Position numbers and translations under genes: made by a program. The notes under the pieces are model-generated. The model made no database searches and was not told the DNA's origin. It saw only the letters and a list, made by a program, of their open reading frames with translations. This document shows positions 37,025 through 46,641 of a stretch of 64,000 nt of DNA, piece by piece; the first letter of the stretch is position 1, and every line of letters begins with the position of its first letter. Source of the stretch: Georgenia sp. TF02-10. Lineage in GTDB: Bacteria; Actinomycetota; Actinomycetes; Actinomycetales; Actinomycetaceae. Location of the stretch: NCBI RefSeq assembly GCF_022759505.1, contig NZ_CP094289.1:3658001-3722000 (forward strand), read 5' to 3'.

Positions 37025-37999
37025 CGGCGGGCGGTGCTTCTCCAGCGCGACGACCGCCGCCCGCCGCCGCGGCCGCTGGGCCACGTGCACCACGAGCGCC
37101 TCGCCGGTCTTCAGCCACGGGTCGGAGTCGGGGACCTGCTGCATGATCCGGTGCGGGGTGCGCCCGGCGATCTCCGCCACCACCGTGGGCAGCACGGGAC
37201 GGTGCATGCACAGGGCCACCGGGCGGTCCCGGGTGGTCAGCTCCTGCCGGACGAGCTCGCGGACCGGCTTGGCCCGGCGCTTGTGGGCCGCCTCGGTGAG
37301 CTCCTCGCGCAGCTGCGGCTCGAGGCCGGTGGCCTCCAGGTAGGGCCGCACCGTGGCGGCGCACCGCTCCCACGGGGAGGTGATGACGGCCTCGACGCCG
37401 TAGGCGCTGAGCAGCGGCACCAGCGCCGCCGCCTGGGCCTGCCCGGCGGCGGTGAGCGGGCGGGTGGCCTCGTCCCCGGGCCAGGCGCTGCGCTTGCGGG
37501 CCCGGGCGTGCCGGACCACGACCATCGTCCAGGTCCGCAGCCGCTCGTCGTGCCACTGGTCGAGCAGCGCCCCGAGGGGGACGCGGTCCCGGTGGTAGGT
37601 GAGCAGCTTCGCGGCCTTGCCGGCCTCGACCCAGCGGACGTCGTCGATCTCGCGGTCCTCGGCCGGGACGACGGCGGGCCGGGCGGCGAGCGACCGGTCG
37701 GCCCCGTCGAGCACCTGCGCCGCCCAGTAGTGGGAGTGCTTCCGCCGCCCGTCGCCGAGGTGGTACCGCACGGTGGGCAGGGGCTGGCCGAGGGCCACCT
37801 GCAGCCCGGTCTCCTCGGCGACCTCGCGCACGGCGCAGGCGGTCAGCCCCTCGCCCGGGTCGAGCTTGCCCTTGGGCCAGCCCCAGTCGTCGTACCGGGG
37901 CCGGTGGACGAGCAGGACCTCCAGGCGGCGGCCGACCATCCGCCACACCAGCGCGCCGGCCGCCTCCACCGTGGTGCGGGCGGTGGTGGGGGCGCTCAC
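37019..37999 (-). CDS. NUDIX hydrolase fused to histidine phosphatase (MutT1-like)
   Basis: A 326-residue fusion as in mycobacterial MutT1. The N-terminal NUDIX domain has box [20 protein letters not shown]; the C-terminal phosphoglycerate-mutase-like domain (from about residue 170) has [16 protein letters not shown]. MutT1-type enzymes degrade 8-oxo-GTP and diadenosine polyphosphates. GTG 37999 overlaps the ppk1 TGA by four bases (GTGA). The neighbouring gene order ppk-mutT-pst is conserved with Streptomyces. Confidence 0.93.
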   Translation of the reverse strand: MSAPTTARTTVEAAGALVWRMVGRRLEVLLVHRPRYDDWGWPKGKLDPGEGLTACAVREVAEETGLQVALGQPLPTVRYHLGDGRRKHSHYWAAQVLDGADRSLAARPAVVPAEDREIDDVRWVEAGKAAKLLTYHRDRVPLGALLDQWHDERLRTWTMVVVRHARARKRSAWPGDEATRPLTAAGQAQAAALVPLLSAYGVEAVITSPWERCAATVRPYLEATGLEPQLREELTEAAHKRRAKPVRELVRQELTTRDRPVALCMHRPVLPTVVAEIAGRTPHRIMQQVPDSDPWLKTGEALVVHVAQRPRRRAAVVALEKHRPPS

Positions 38000-40644
38000 C
38001 GGGAGGCCGCCACGCGGCGCCGGGCCCGGGCCATGAGCATCTCCTGCAGGTCGGCGAGGCGCCGGCCCTGCTCGTCCCGGTGGTGCCGGTGCCACCCGTC
38101 CGCCGTCAGGTGCCAGGAGGAGGTGGTGTCGGCCATGGAGACGTCCAGGAGGGTGACCAGGAAGTCGATGTGGGTGGGGTCGACGATCCGGATCAGGGCC
38201 TCCACCCGCCGGTCCAGGTTGCGGTGCATCAGGTCCGCCGAGCCGATCCAGACCTCCGGCTGGCCCCCGCCGGCGAACGCGAAGACCCGCGCGTGCTCGA
38301 GGAAGCGGCCCAGGATGGACCGGACCCGGATGTTCTCGCTCAGCCCGGGCACCCCGGCCCGGATGGCGCAGATGCCGCGGACGACGACGTCGACCGGCAC
38401 CCCGGCCCGGCTGGCGCGGTACAGCGCGTCGATGATCGCCTCGTCGACGATGGCGTTGGCCTTGATCTTTACCCACGCCTCCTTGCCGGCGCGGTGGTTC
38501 TCGATCTCGTGCTCGATTCGCTCGACCAGGCCGGGGCGGATGGAGCGCGGGGCGACCAGCAGCCGGTGGAACCGCGCGCGGGGGGCGTACCCGGAGAGCT
38601 GGTTGAACAGGCGGGTGAGGTCCTGGCCGACGTCGCGGTCGCAGGTGAGCAGCCCGAGGTCCTCGTACCCCCGGGCCGTCTTGGGGTGGTAGTTGCCGGT
38701 GCCGACGTGGCAGTAGCGGCGCAGCCCGTCCGGCTCCTGGCGGACCACCAGGGAGAGCTTGGCGTGGGTCTTCAGCCCGACCATGCCGTAGACGACGTGC
38801 ACGCCGGCCTGCTCGAGCTGGCGGGCCCAGCCGATGTTGGCCTGCTCGTCGAACCGGGCCTTGATCTCCACGATGCACAGCACCTGCTTGCCGGCCTCGG
38901 CGGCGTCGATGAGGGCGTCGACGATGGGCGAGTCGCCGGAGGTTCGGTACAGGGTCTGCTTGATGGCCAGCACGTGCGGGTCGGCGGCCGCCTGGGCGAG
39001 GAACTGCTGGACCGAGGTGGAGAAGGAGTCGTAGGGGTGGTGCAGCAGGACCTCGCCCTGGCGGATCGCGGCGAAGATGTCGGTGGGGCTGGCGGACTCG
39101 ACCTCGGCCAGCCCCTCGGCGGTGACGGGGACGAACTTGGGGTACTTCAACGCCGGCCGGTCCAGGTCGTGGATGACGTTGAGCCCGGTCAGGTCCAGCG
39201 GCGCGGGCAGCCGGAAGACGTCCGGCTCGGCCACGCCGAGCTCGCGCATGATGAGCTCGAGCACGTGCGGGCTGATGCCCTCGGCGACCTCCAGGCGCAC
39301 CGCGGGCCCGAACCGGCGCCGGACGAGCTCCTTCTCCAGCGCCTTGAGCAGGTTCTCGGCGTCGTCCTCCTCCACCTCCACGTCCTCGTTGCGGGTGACC
39401 CGGAAGGTGTGGTGCTCGGCAATGTCCATGCCGGGGAAGAGGGCGTCGAGGTGCTGGGCGATGACCTCCTCCAGCGGCACGTAGGAGGTCCGCCCGCCGG
39501 AGTCGGCCGGGACGTCCTCGGGCCGGTAGGGGCGGCCCTCGGAGTCGACGGCGATGAACCGGGGCAGCAGCGGGGGCACCTTGACCCGGGCGAAGTGCTC
39601 CTTGCCGGTGGCCGGGTTGCGGACCACGACGGCAAGGTTGAGGGACAGGCCGGAGATGTAGGGGAAGGGGTGCGCCGGGTCGACGGCGAGCGGGGTCAGC
39701 ACGGGGAAGATCTGCTTGCGGAAGAACTTGTGCAGCCGCTCCCGCTCGGCGTCGCTGAGGTCCTCCCAGTGGAGGATGCCGATGCCCTCGTCGGCGAGCT
39801 TGGGCTGGACGTCGGTGGCGAAGACCCGCGCGTGCCGCTCGGCGAGCTCCTTGGCCTTGTGGCTGAGGGCGTCGAGCACCTGCCGCGGGGAGAGCCCGGA
39901 GGCGGCCGTGACGGCCATCCCGGTCGCCATCCGCCGCTTTAGCCCGGCGACGCGCACCATGTAGAACTCGTCCAGGTTGGAGGCGAAGATCGCCAGGAAC
40001 CAGGCCCGCTCCAGGATCGGCAGGTCGGTGTCCTCAGCCTGCTCCAGCACCCGCTCGTTGAAGGCCAGCCAGCTCAGCTCGCGGTCGGCGAACCGGCCGG
40101 GCGGCAGGTCGGCCGACTCCGGGGGCAGGTGCTCGCTCCGGGCCTCGGCGACGGCGGCCGCCGCCTGGTCGCTCAGCGAGGCCGCCGACGCGGAGACCCC
40201 GGCCTGGGCCCGGGCGCGCTGGCGGGCGCGGGCGGCCAGCCGGTCCTCGGCGTCCTCGGTCAGCGGGTGCTCGCGGGCGGTGCCGGGGCCGTCCGGCGCG
40301 ACGCGGTCCGGCGCGACGCGGCCGTCAACGGCGGCCGCGTCGGTGCCCGTGCCCGCATCTGTCCCCGCGGCCGTGCCCGGATCCGTCTGCGTGCCGCCGC
40401 CGGAGATGCCGCCGTCGACGGCGGCCGGGCCGGTGCCCGTGCCGGTTTCTGTCTCCGCGGCCGTGCCGGCGCCCGGGCCGCCGTCGGGCACGCGCCCGTC
40501 GGCACCGGCGTCCGCGGCGGGGCCCGCACCGTCGGTGCCCCCGTCCACGGCGGGACCCGCACCGGCGGTGCGCTCGTCGACGGCGGCGCCCGACCCGCGC
40601 CCGTCGGTGGTGCTGCGCTGGACTGCCGGTTCCGTGCCGCTCAC
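37996..40644 (-). CDS. ppk: Polyphosphate kinase 1 with long low-complexity N-terminal extension
   Basis: Makes polyphosphate reversibly from ATP. The core begins at about residue 180 ([20 protein letters not shown]). It includes [14 protein letters not shown], the PLD-like catalytic [13 protein letters not shown] (phosphorylated His), [19 protein letters not shown] and [14 protein letters not shown]. About 160-175 residues rich in Ala, Gly, Thr, Asp and Pro precede the core, beyond the usual 690-740 length. GTG 40644 has GGAGAGG about 10 bases upstream; GTG 40653 is an alternative. No PHO box is seen upstream. Confidence 0.95.
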   Translation of the reverse strand: MSGTEPAVQRSTTDGRGSGAAVDERTAGAGPAVDGGTDGAGPAADAGADGRVPDGGPGAGTAAETETGTGTGPAAVDGGISGGGTQTDPGTAAGTDAGTGTDAAAVDGRVAPDRVAPDGPGTAREHPLTEDAEDRLAARARQRARAQAGVSASAASLSDQAAAAVAEARSEHLPPESADLPPGRFADRELSWLAFNERVLEQAEDTDLPILERAWFLAIFASNLDEFYMVRVAGLKRRMATGMAVTAASGLSPRQVLDALSHKAKELAERHARVFATDVQPKLADEGIGILHWEDLSDAERERLHKFFRKQIFPVLTPLAVDPAHPFPYISGLSLNLAVVVRNPATGKEHFARVKVPPLLPRFIAVDSEGRPYRPEDVPADSGGRTSYVPLEEVIAQHLDALFPGMDIAEHHTFRVTRNEDVEVEEDDAENLLKALEKELVRRRFGPAVRLEVAEGISPHVLELIMRELGVAEPDVFRLPAPLDLTGLNVIHDLDRPALKYPKFVPVTAEGLAEVESASPTDIFAAIRQGEVLLHHPYDSFSTSVQQFLAQAAADPHVLAIKQTLYRTSGDSPIVDALIDAAEAGKQVLCIVEIKARFDEQANIGWARQLEQAGVHVVYGMVGLKTHAKLSLVVRQEPDGLRRYCHVGTGNYHPKTARGYEDLGLLTCDRDVGQDLTRLFNQLSGYAPRARFHRLLVAPRSIRPGLVERIEHEIENHRAGKEAWVKIKANAIVDEAIIDALYRASRAGVPVDVVVRGICAIRAGVPGLSENIRVRSILGRFLEHARVFAFAGGGQPEVWIGSADLMHRNLDRRVEALIRIVDPTHIDFLVTLLDVSMADTTSSWHLTADGWHRHHRDEQGRRLADLQEMLMARARRRVAASR

Positions 40645-40835
40645 GTTCCTCACCCTCTCCTGCCCGAACCCGCACCCGGGACGGCCGCCGTCGCCGGCAC
40701 GAGACCGCGGACGCTGGTGCGCCGCCGTCCCAGGTCCGTGGCCGCCGTCGTCCGCGCCGACCCCGAACCTCCGACGCTCGCTATCGTCGCACCGCCCGGC
40801 GGCCCGTGCGCTGGCGCGCCACCCATCGGCCGGCC

Positions 40836-41963
40836 TCAGCGGTACTGCACGTCGGAGCGCAGCGGGCGGAAGCCCTCGCGCTCGTACGTGCGCCGCGCCG
40901 CGGCGTTGTCCCCCTCGACGTAGAGGGTGGCGCGGCCGAGGCCGCGGCGGGCCATCTCGGCGAGGGCGAGGCGGGTCAGCGCCCCGCCCAGGCCCTGGCC
41001 CTGGGCGCTCGGGTCCACGCCGAGGGCGTAGATCTCGCCCTCGTCCGCCCCGGGCTCGGCCTTCACCCACATGCTCGCCACCGGTCCGGTGTCCGGCGTG
41101 CCGGCCGGCCGGACGAGCCACAGCAGCGACGGGTCGAACCAGTCCTCCGCCTGCCGGGCGCGCAGGTCGGCCACGGTCATCCGGCCCTGCTCGGGGTGGT
41201 CGGCGAAGGCGCGCGCGTTGAGCCGTACCCAGGCCTCCTCGTCCCGGCCCGGTACGAAGGGTGCGACGGCGTAGCCCGGCCGGGCGCCGAGCGCGGCCAG
41301 CGCGTCCGGCGCGGGAACGCCGGCCGAACCGGCCGCACCGGCGGCAGTGTCGGCCCCGGCCGCCGCGGTGCCAACGGTGCCCGCCGCGTCACCGGCGTCG
41401 TTGGTCGCCGCCGCGTCGGCACCGTCACCGCCGGCCCCCGCCGGGGGCAGGTCCCGGGCCATCTGGAGCAGCTCGCGCACCTGGGTCAGACCCGCGGCCA
41501 CGGCCAGCGCGCGCGCCGCCGGCAGGTTCCCGTGGGCCCAGACCGCCACGTCGCCGCGCAGCCGGACCGCCTCGAGCAGCGCCCGGCCGACCCCGCGGCG
41601 CCGGCCCGCCGGGTGCACGACCAGCTCGGCGCTGGCGGCGCCGCCCTCGGCGGGCGGCTGGACCTGCGCGTACCCGACGACCGCCCCCTCCTCCTCGTCC
41701 CGGGCCGCGCCGTCGACACCGGCATGGGCCCGCGCCGGGTCGGGGTGCGGGTCGTGGGCGACCCGGGCGAGCAGGTGCCGGACCGGCCGACCGGGGTGGC
41801 GCAGGTCGAGGAGGGTCTGCTCGGACAGGGCCGCCACGCCGTCGGCCTGCTCGGCCGCGGCGGCCAGGGCCAGGACCTCGCCGGCCCAGGGGCCGACCTC
41901 GCTGGTCTCGGTGATCACGCGGCGCCTCCCCGCGACGGCCCCTCCATCGCTGTCTGTGCTCAT
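40836..41963 (-). CDS. mshD: Mycothiol synthase (tandem GNAT)
   Basis: Acetylates the cysteine of Cys-GlcN-Ins, the last step of mycothiol synthesis. A 375-residue protein with two GNAT domains: N-terminal [20 protein letters not shown] and C-terminal [20 protein letters not shown] (acetyl-CoA loops), then [18 protein letters not shown]. The two are joined by an unusually long Ala/Gly/Asp linker (about residues 170-225). It lies upstream of ppk on the same strand, as in Streptomyces. Confidence 0.94.
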   Translation of the reverse strand: MSTDSDGGAVAGRRRVITETSEVGPWAGEVLALAAAAEQADGVAALSEQTLLDLRHPGRPVRHLLARVAHDPHPDPARAHAGVDGAARDEEEGAVVGYAQVQPPAEGGAASAELVVHPAGRRRGVGRALLEAVRLRGDVAVWAHGNLPAARALAVAAGLTQVRELLQMARDLPPAGAGGDGADAAATNDAGDAAGTVGTAAAGADTAAGAAGSAGVPAPDALAALGARPGYAVAPFVPGRDEEAWVRLNARAFADHPEQGRMTVADLRARQAEDWFDPSLLWLVRPAGTPDTGPVASMWVKAEPGADEGEIYALGVDPSAQGQGLGGALTRLALAEMARRGLGRATLYVEGDNAAARRTYEREGFRPLRSDVQYR

Positions 41964-42142
41964 TCCACCGGTGGCCGGTCACCGGCCGCAACCGGTCGGG
42001 CCGGCCGGTCGCCCGTGGGCGGGCGGACCGGCGCCCCTGCCCGCTCGGCGGCGGCTGCCGCGCCGGCCCCGCCCCGACCGCCCCGCCCAGACCGGCCCGC
42101 CCCGGCCGGCCCCCAGGCCGGCCCCCGAGCCGGGGCTGACGG

Positions 42143-44128
42143 CTACTGCCCGGGCTCCGGGTGGAGCATCCGGCGGGAGACGTCCGGGGCGCGGGCCGGC
42201 CCGGGGGTGGCGTCGGCGATCCACGGGCCGGTGCCCTCGGAGGCGTCGATGACACCGGTCTCGGCCCACGTGTACTCCCCCGCCAGTACCTCCCGGGCGA
42301 GGCGCTCGTCCTCGGCGTCGGTGTTGGTCCACAGGGCGGCGAACAGGCGGTCGACCTCCAGCCGGGCGCGCCGGCAGTACCCGGCGGCCAGCTTCTCCGC
42401 CGACCGCGCCACGGCCGGGTCGCCGTCGGCGGCCTGCATCTGGGCCCGCGCGCACACCGCGGACATCGCGAAGAGGAGCGCGCCGATGTCCACCACCCGG
42501 GCGAGGAAGCCCTGCCGCTGCTCCAGCCCGCCCTGCCAGCGGGCCATCCCGTAGAAGGTGGCCCGGGCCAGGCGGCGGGAGGACCGCTCGACGAACCGCA
42601 GGTGCGGGGCGAGCGCCGCGAACTCGGCGTAGGCGCCGGGCTTGAGCCCGGGGCCGGCGAGGAGCTGGGGGAACCAGGTGGCGTAGAACAGCCCGGCCCG
42701 GCCCGCCGCCTTGGCCTTGCCGGCCAGGGGGATGTCGGGATCGATGATGTCCCCGGCGACGGCGAGGTGCTGGTCGACCGCCTCCCGCGCGATGAGCAGG
42801 TGCATGATCTCCGTCGCGCCCTCGAAGATCCGGTTGATCCGCAGGTCGCGCAGGACCTGCTCGACCGGGACCGCCCGCTCGCCGCGGGCGGCGAGGGAGT
42901 CGGCGGTCTCGTACCCCCGGCCGCCGCGGACCTGGACCAGGGTGTCGGCCACCTGCCAGGCCACCTCGGAGGCGTAGAGCTTGGCCAGGGCCGCCTCGAT
43001 CCGGATGTCGGTCTGGCCGGCGTCGGCGAGCAGCGAGGCCAGCTCCACCACCGCCTCCTGGGCGTAGGTGGAGGTCGCCATGAACGCGACCTTGTGCGCG
43101 ACGGCGGCGTGCTCACCGACCGGCCGGCCCCACTGGACCCGGGTCCTGGCCCACTCGCGGCCGATCTTCAGGGACCACTTGCTCGCCCCGACGCACAGCG
43201 CCGGGATGGACAGCCGGCCGGTGTTGAGGGTGGTGAGCGCGATCTTCAGGCCCATGCCCTCCCGGCCGAGCACGTTGGCGGCGGGCACCCGGACCTGGTG
43301 GAAGCGGGTCACCCCGTTCTCCAGGCCGCGCAAGCCCATGAAGGCGTTGCGCCGCTCCACGGTGACCCCCGGGCTGTCCGCCTCGACGACGAAGGCGGTG
43401 ATGCCGCCGCGGTGCCCCGCGGACTTCGGGACCCGGGCCATGACGACCAGCAGCTCGGCGACCACGCCGTTGGTGGACCACAGCTTCACGCCGTCGAGGA
43501 GGTAGTCCCCGTCCTCGGTGGGGGTGGCGGTGGCGTGCAGCCGGGCCGGGTCGGAGCCGACGTCGGGCTCGGTGAGCAGGAACGCCGAGATCGCCCCGGC
43601 GGCGCAGCGGGGCAGGAAGGCCCGTTTCTGCTCGTCGTTGCCGAACTGCTTGACCGGCTCGGGCACCCCGATGGACTGGTGCGCGGAGATCAGCGCGCCC
43701 AGCGCCGGGCTCGCGCTGCCGATGAGCATCAGGGCCCGGTTGTAGTGCAGCTGGCCCAGGCCGACGCCGCCGTACTCGGTGGGCACCTTGATCCCGAACG
43801 CCCCGATCCGGGCGAGCCCGGCGATCACCTCGTCGGGGATCACGGCCTCCCGCTCGATCGCCCGGCCGTCGACGTTGGCCCGCAGGAACTCGGTGAGGGT
43901 GGCCAGGAACGCCTCCCCCCGGGCGGCCTGGTCGGGGTCGGGGCGTGGGTGCGGGGTGATCAGGTCGGGCCGGAAGCGCCCGAGGTAGAGCTCCTTGGCG
44001 AAGCTCGGCCTGGTCCACTCGGTCTCCCGCGCCTGCTCGGCGACCTGCCGGGCCTCGCGCTCGGTCACGTGCGCGGCGCCCGGGGTCTCCGGTGCCTGCG
44101 CGGTGGTCTGCGTCGGTGCAGCCATCAT
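42143..44128 (-). CDS. Acyl-CoA dehydrogenase
   Basis: A 661-residue FAD flavoenzyme, longer than the usual 380-400, with an extended helical C-terminus as in large actinobacterial FadE proteins. Core motifs: IGAFGIKVPTEYGGVGLGQL, SAFLLTEPDVGSDPARL, YLLDGVKLWSTNG (FAD contacts), VQVRGGRGYETADSLAARGE and INRIFEGATEIMHLLIAREA (catalytic-base region). ATG 44128 or 44125. The substrate is not predictable. Confidence 0.92.
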   Translation of the reverse strand: MMAAPTQTTAQAPETPGAAHVTEREARQVAEQARETEWTRPSFAKELYLGRFRPDLITPHPRPDPDQAARGEAFLATLTEFLRANVDGRAIEREAVIPDEVIAGLARIGAFGIKVPTEYGGVGLGQLHYNRALMLIGSASPALGALISAHQSIGVPEPVKQFGNDEQKRAFLPRCAAGAISAFLLTEPDVGSDPARLHATATPTEDGDYLLDGVKLWSTNGVVAELLVVMARVPKSAGHRGGITAFVVEADSPGVTVERRNAFMGLRGLENGVTRFHQVRVPAANVLGREGMGLKIALTTLNTGRLSIPALCVGASKWSLKIGREWARTRVQWGRPVGEHAAVAHKVAFMATSTYAQEAVVELASLLADAGQTDIRIEAALAKLYASEVAWQVADTLVQVRGGRGYETADSLAARGERAVPVEQVLRDLRINRIFEGATEIMHLLIAREAVDQHLAVAGDIIDPDIPLAGKAKAAGRAGLFYATWFPQLLAGPGLKPGAYAEFAALAPHLRFVERSSRRLARATFYGMARWQGGLEQRQGFLARVVDIGALLFAMSAVCARAQMQAADGDPAVARSAEKLAAGYCRRARLEVDRLFAALWTNTDAEDERLAREVLAGEYTWAETGVIDASEGTGPWIADATPGPARAPDVSRRMLHPEPGQ

Positions 44129-44253
44129 TGCCTCCCGTTTTTTCCGGTACCGGCAGTATCACCTGGGCGGCGGCGGACGGGAAGGGTTTCGAGCGGCGAC
44201 CGGCGGGTGGGGCGGCCGGCGGGTGGCGCGGGCCAGCCGGCCCTGCCTCCCGC

Positions 44254-44892
44254 TCAGTCCAGCCGCCCGGACCGGTACAGGGCCGCCGCCTCCGTGAGCT
44301 CGTCGGCGGTGGCGAGCAGCGCCCCGGCGCGGCGGGTGACCCGGAAGGCGAGGTCGTCGTCGTCCTCCTCGATCCAGTCTGCGTGCAGGGCGGAGCCGGT
44401 GGCGAGGACCCGGAGGAACGCGGCGGCGCGGTCCAGGGCGACGGCGAGGTCGCCGTCGTACAGGCCGGAGAGCACCGCGTCCACCACGTCGGTCATCTCC
44501 TGCGGCCCGGGCGGGTCGACGGCACCGGCGATGGCGCCGGCCACCTCGGCCCGCTCCAGGCCCAGGCGGTAGCGGTCGGCGACCGCCTCGGGGTCCCGGC
44601 GGACCCACTCGCGCAGGAGGTACAGGCGCCAGAGCGTGCCGGGCAGGGTGGTGTGCGGGCTGCGGGCCCAGAGCGCGGCGATGGTGTCCAGGCCCTCGGT
44701 GTCGACCAGCGCGACCAGGCGCTGGACGAGCTCGGGGTCGTCCGGGGCGCCCTCGCGGCCGCCGGTGACGATCGCCTGCGCGGTGGTGTGGGCGACCTCG
44801 GACCGGGTCGCCGGGTCCTCGTCGCCCTCGATGGCCTCGGCCTGGACCGGGTCCAGCATCGCCGGCCGGCGCGGGTGCGGTCTGTCGCTCAT
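44254..44892 (-). CDS. Conserved actinobacterial protein of unknown function
   Basis: A 212-residue acidic, helical, soluble protein. Conserved-looking blocks are TRSEVAHTTAQAIVTGGREG, IAALWARSPHTTLPGTLWRL and YLLREWVRRDPEAVADRY. I recall similar actinobacterial proteins but no proven function. ATG 44892 is preceded by GAGGGAGGC. It lies between the acyl-CoA dehydrogenase and tRNA-Lys. Confidence 0.75.
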   Translation of the reverse strand: MSDRPHPRRPAMLDPVQAEAIEGDEDPATRSEVAHTTAQAIVTGGREGAPDDPELVQRLVALVDTEGLDTIAALWARSPHTTLPGTLWRLYLLREWVRRDPEAVADRYRLGLERAEVAGAIAGAVDPPGPQEMTDVVDAVLSGLYDGDLAVALDRAAAFLRVLATGSALHADWIEEDDDDLAFRVTRRAGALLATADELTEAAALYRSGRLD

Positions 44893-45216
44893 CGTGTGCC
44901 TCCCTCGCCCCTCCGGGGCCTCGGCACCGCCCGTGCGCCGGGGCTGGGCGGTCGTGGGCGCGGCGCCCACCGGAGCGATTCTCCCGTACGGGCGACGGCG
45001 ACGCAGCCCTGGGGGCACGGCTCACCTCGGCAGCCGCGCACCGTGGTTCGCTGCGCCCGGCCAGGCGGTCCGACCGGCGGGGCGGGCCCGAGCACTGCGT
45101 GCCCGAGCGCCGGGCCCGAGCGTCGCGGGCGACCTCACGGCGCGAGCACGTAGCCTGTCCCTGGTGCCGGCACACCTCCCCCGCGGAATACCGTCTCCGA
45201 CGAGCGCGCCGACCCC

Positions 45217-45289
<73 letters not shown>

Positions 45290-45462
45290 CGACGGCGCCG
45301 ACGCCGCCCGCGGTGGTGAGGGCGCGGCGAGCAGCAGTCGAACGTCGTGCAGGAGCGGCTTGGCCCGACGATCAGCGAAGAGGGGTCCGGCGTCCTGGCC
45401 GGCGAGCCGGCTTCTGGGCAGGGCAGGGGTCAGCACCACCGAGCCGGCGGGGTGATCGGTGG

Positions 45463-45497
45463 TTGACGCAGGAAGCGACGCAAGTTAACTTTGTTCG
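45463..45497 (+). promoter_or_regulatory. Promoter with overlapping palindrome for the small toxin-antitoxin pair
   Basis: TTGACG (45463-45468), 16 bp, TTAACT (45485-45490), then GTG 7 bases on, so a leaderless message. The -10 box sits inside the 10-bp palindrome AAGTTAACTT (45482-45491), a likely autoregulatory operator. The AT-rich box stands out from its surroundings. Confidence 0.65.
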
Positions 45498-45728
45498 GTG
45501 GCGGATCGTCCGATCGTCGCGCCGTCGGCCCGCAAGCACGGCGTCGGGGACCTGGAGATTCTGCACGCCTACCGAAACCCTATCCGGGTCTGGGACCTCG
45601 GGGAGGGCTTCACGATGGTCGTCGGCGCCTCGGCGCCGGGACGCATCCTGGAAGTCGGTTACGTCGAGGGCGAGACAGCGGTGGTGATCGTTCACGCCAT
45701 GCTCGCCCGGGAGAAGTTCCTCAGGTGA
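45498..45728 (+). CDS. BrnT-like / DUF4258-like putative toxin
   Basis: A 76-residue protein: KHGVGDLEILHAYRNPIRVW, then GEGFTMVVGASAPGRILEVG and VVIVHAMLAREKFLR. The layout (His-containing helix, then a three-stranded sheet ending in HAM-x-AR-x-K-x-LR) is that of BrnT-type RNase toxins. GTG 45498 starts directly after a promoter. Its TGA overlaps the ATG of the next gene by one base, as in coupled toxin-antitoxin pairs. Confidence 0.7.
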   Translation: MADRPIVAPSARKHGVGDLEILHAYRNPIRVWDLGEGFTMVVGASAPGRILEVGYVEGETAVVIVHAMLAREKFLR

Positions 45729-46003
45729 TGATGATGCCTCGATCAGTTGACGAGATCCTCGCGCACGCCGACCAGCTGGCCGAACGGTTCGAGGACTACG
45801 AGCCCGTGCCCGACGACGAGGTCAATCGCGACGCCGCCGCAGCTCTGCGCGCGGCCGTACAGGAAAGGTCCGCGGCAGAGCGCCGGATGATCGAGGCGAT
45901 CCGCACCGCACGCGAGGCAGGCCTGTCCTGGTCCGCGATCGGCGCCCTCGTCGGCACCACCGGAGAGGCGGTCCGACAGAGGTACGGCACGAGGGTGGCC
46001 TGA
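45728..46003 (+). CDS. Putative helix-turn-helix antitoxin
   Basis: A 91-residue protein. An acidic helical N-terminus (residues 1-60, ILAHADQLAERFEDYEPVPD) is followed by a sigma-region-4-like helix-turn-helix, GLSWSAIGALVGTTGEAVRQ. The ATG at 45728 shares a base with the upstream stop (TGATG). Toxin-first order with a DNA-binding second partner fits a BrnTA-like module in which the second protein represses the palindrome at 45482. Confidence 0.7.
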   Translation: MMMPRSVDEILAHADQLAERFEDYEPVPDDEVNRDAAAALRAAVQERSAAERRMIEAIRTAREAGLSWSAIGALVGTTGEAVRQRYGTRVA

Positions 46004-46113
46004 CGGGCGACGGGTGTCGCGCGGCGTGGTCGTCACCCTTGCTTCGCGCGACCAATCGCCACGTGACGTGCAATCCAGCGAGCCAGATGCGCCATCAACG
46101 TCTGCGCACAGAG

Positions 46114-46149
46114 GACGGGGCCGGCCGCCAGCAGGCGGCCGACCCCGTC
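46114..46149. terminator. Hairpin terminator between convergent genes
   Basis: GACGGGGCCGGCCGCC (46114-46129) pairs with GGCGGCCGACCCCGTC (46134-46149), one mismatch, loop AGCA. It sits between the antitoxin (plus, end 46003) and the GlsB-like gene (minus, end 46165). Confidence 0.8.
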
Positions 46150-46164
46150 TCGCGGGTTCGAGCG

Positions 46165-46434
46165 TCAGGCGCGAGTACGTCCCCGGCCACGGACACCGAG
46201 GTAGATGCCGATGAAGACGATGGCGACCACGATCGAGATGACCCACCGAATCCAGTCGATTCCTGGGGTGTCCTCGACACCGATGAGGCCGGACAGCCAC
46301 GACCCGACGAGGGCGCCGAGCGCGCCCAGGATGATCGTCCAGATCATGCCGATGTTCTGCTCGCCCTTCATGAAGAGCCGGGCCAGGGCGCCGATGACTG
46401 CTCCGAAGATGATGATGCCGATGATCTCACCCAT
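46165..46434 (-). CDS. GlsB/YeaQ/YmgE family small membrane protein
   Basis: An 89-residue protein with three hydrophobic helices and the family's Gly-rich turns: MGEIIGIIIFGAVIGALARL, then GMIWTIILGALGALVGSWLS, then a C-terminal helix and RGRGRTRA. This is the transglycosylase-associated/stress membrane family of unknown mechanism. The ATG at 46434 has GAGGATC upstream; the upstream in-frame extension is not family-like. Confidence 0.92.
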   Translation of the reverse strand: MGEIIGIIIFGAVIGALARLFMKGEQNIGMIWTIILGALGALVGSWLSGLIGVEDTPGIDWIRWVISIVVAIVFIGIYLGVRGRGRTRA

Positions 46435-46527
46435 GCTGATCCTCGCTCTCTCGTTGCCACCGAAGTGGCGGATGTTGCGAACGGGGACGATCCTGGCAGG
46501 TCTGGCCGCCCCCCGCACCTCGGACCG

Positions 46528-46556
46528 TGTCACGTATTGGTCACATCCGCGTCACC
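46528..46556 (+). promoter_or_regulatory. Three PHO-like units upstream of ppk2
   Basis: TGTCACG (46528), GGTCACA (46539) and CGTCACC (46550) repeat with an exact 11-bp period, the spacing of PhoP boxes. GGTCAC is also the third unit in both pst promoters here. The predicted -10 (TATCCT, 46631-46636) is further away than in the pst promoters, so the link is tentative. Confidence 0.45.
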
Positions 46557-46641
46557 TGCCGCCGGAGGGCCGAGCGCGTCACGAGGCCTGACGATCTTCG
46601 TCCCGTTCCGCTAACGCAGCGGCATAGCACTATCCTGAGAC

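Noticed and set aside
42161-44572. 803-residue plus-strand frame antisense to the acyl-CoA dehydrogenase
   Set aside because: Complement of a clear flavoenzyme gene; low-complexity translation with no family features.
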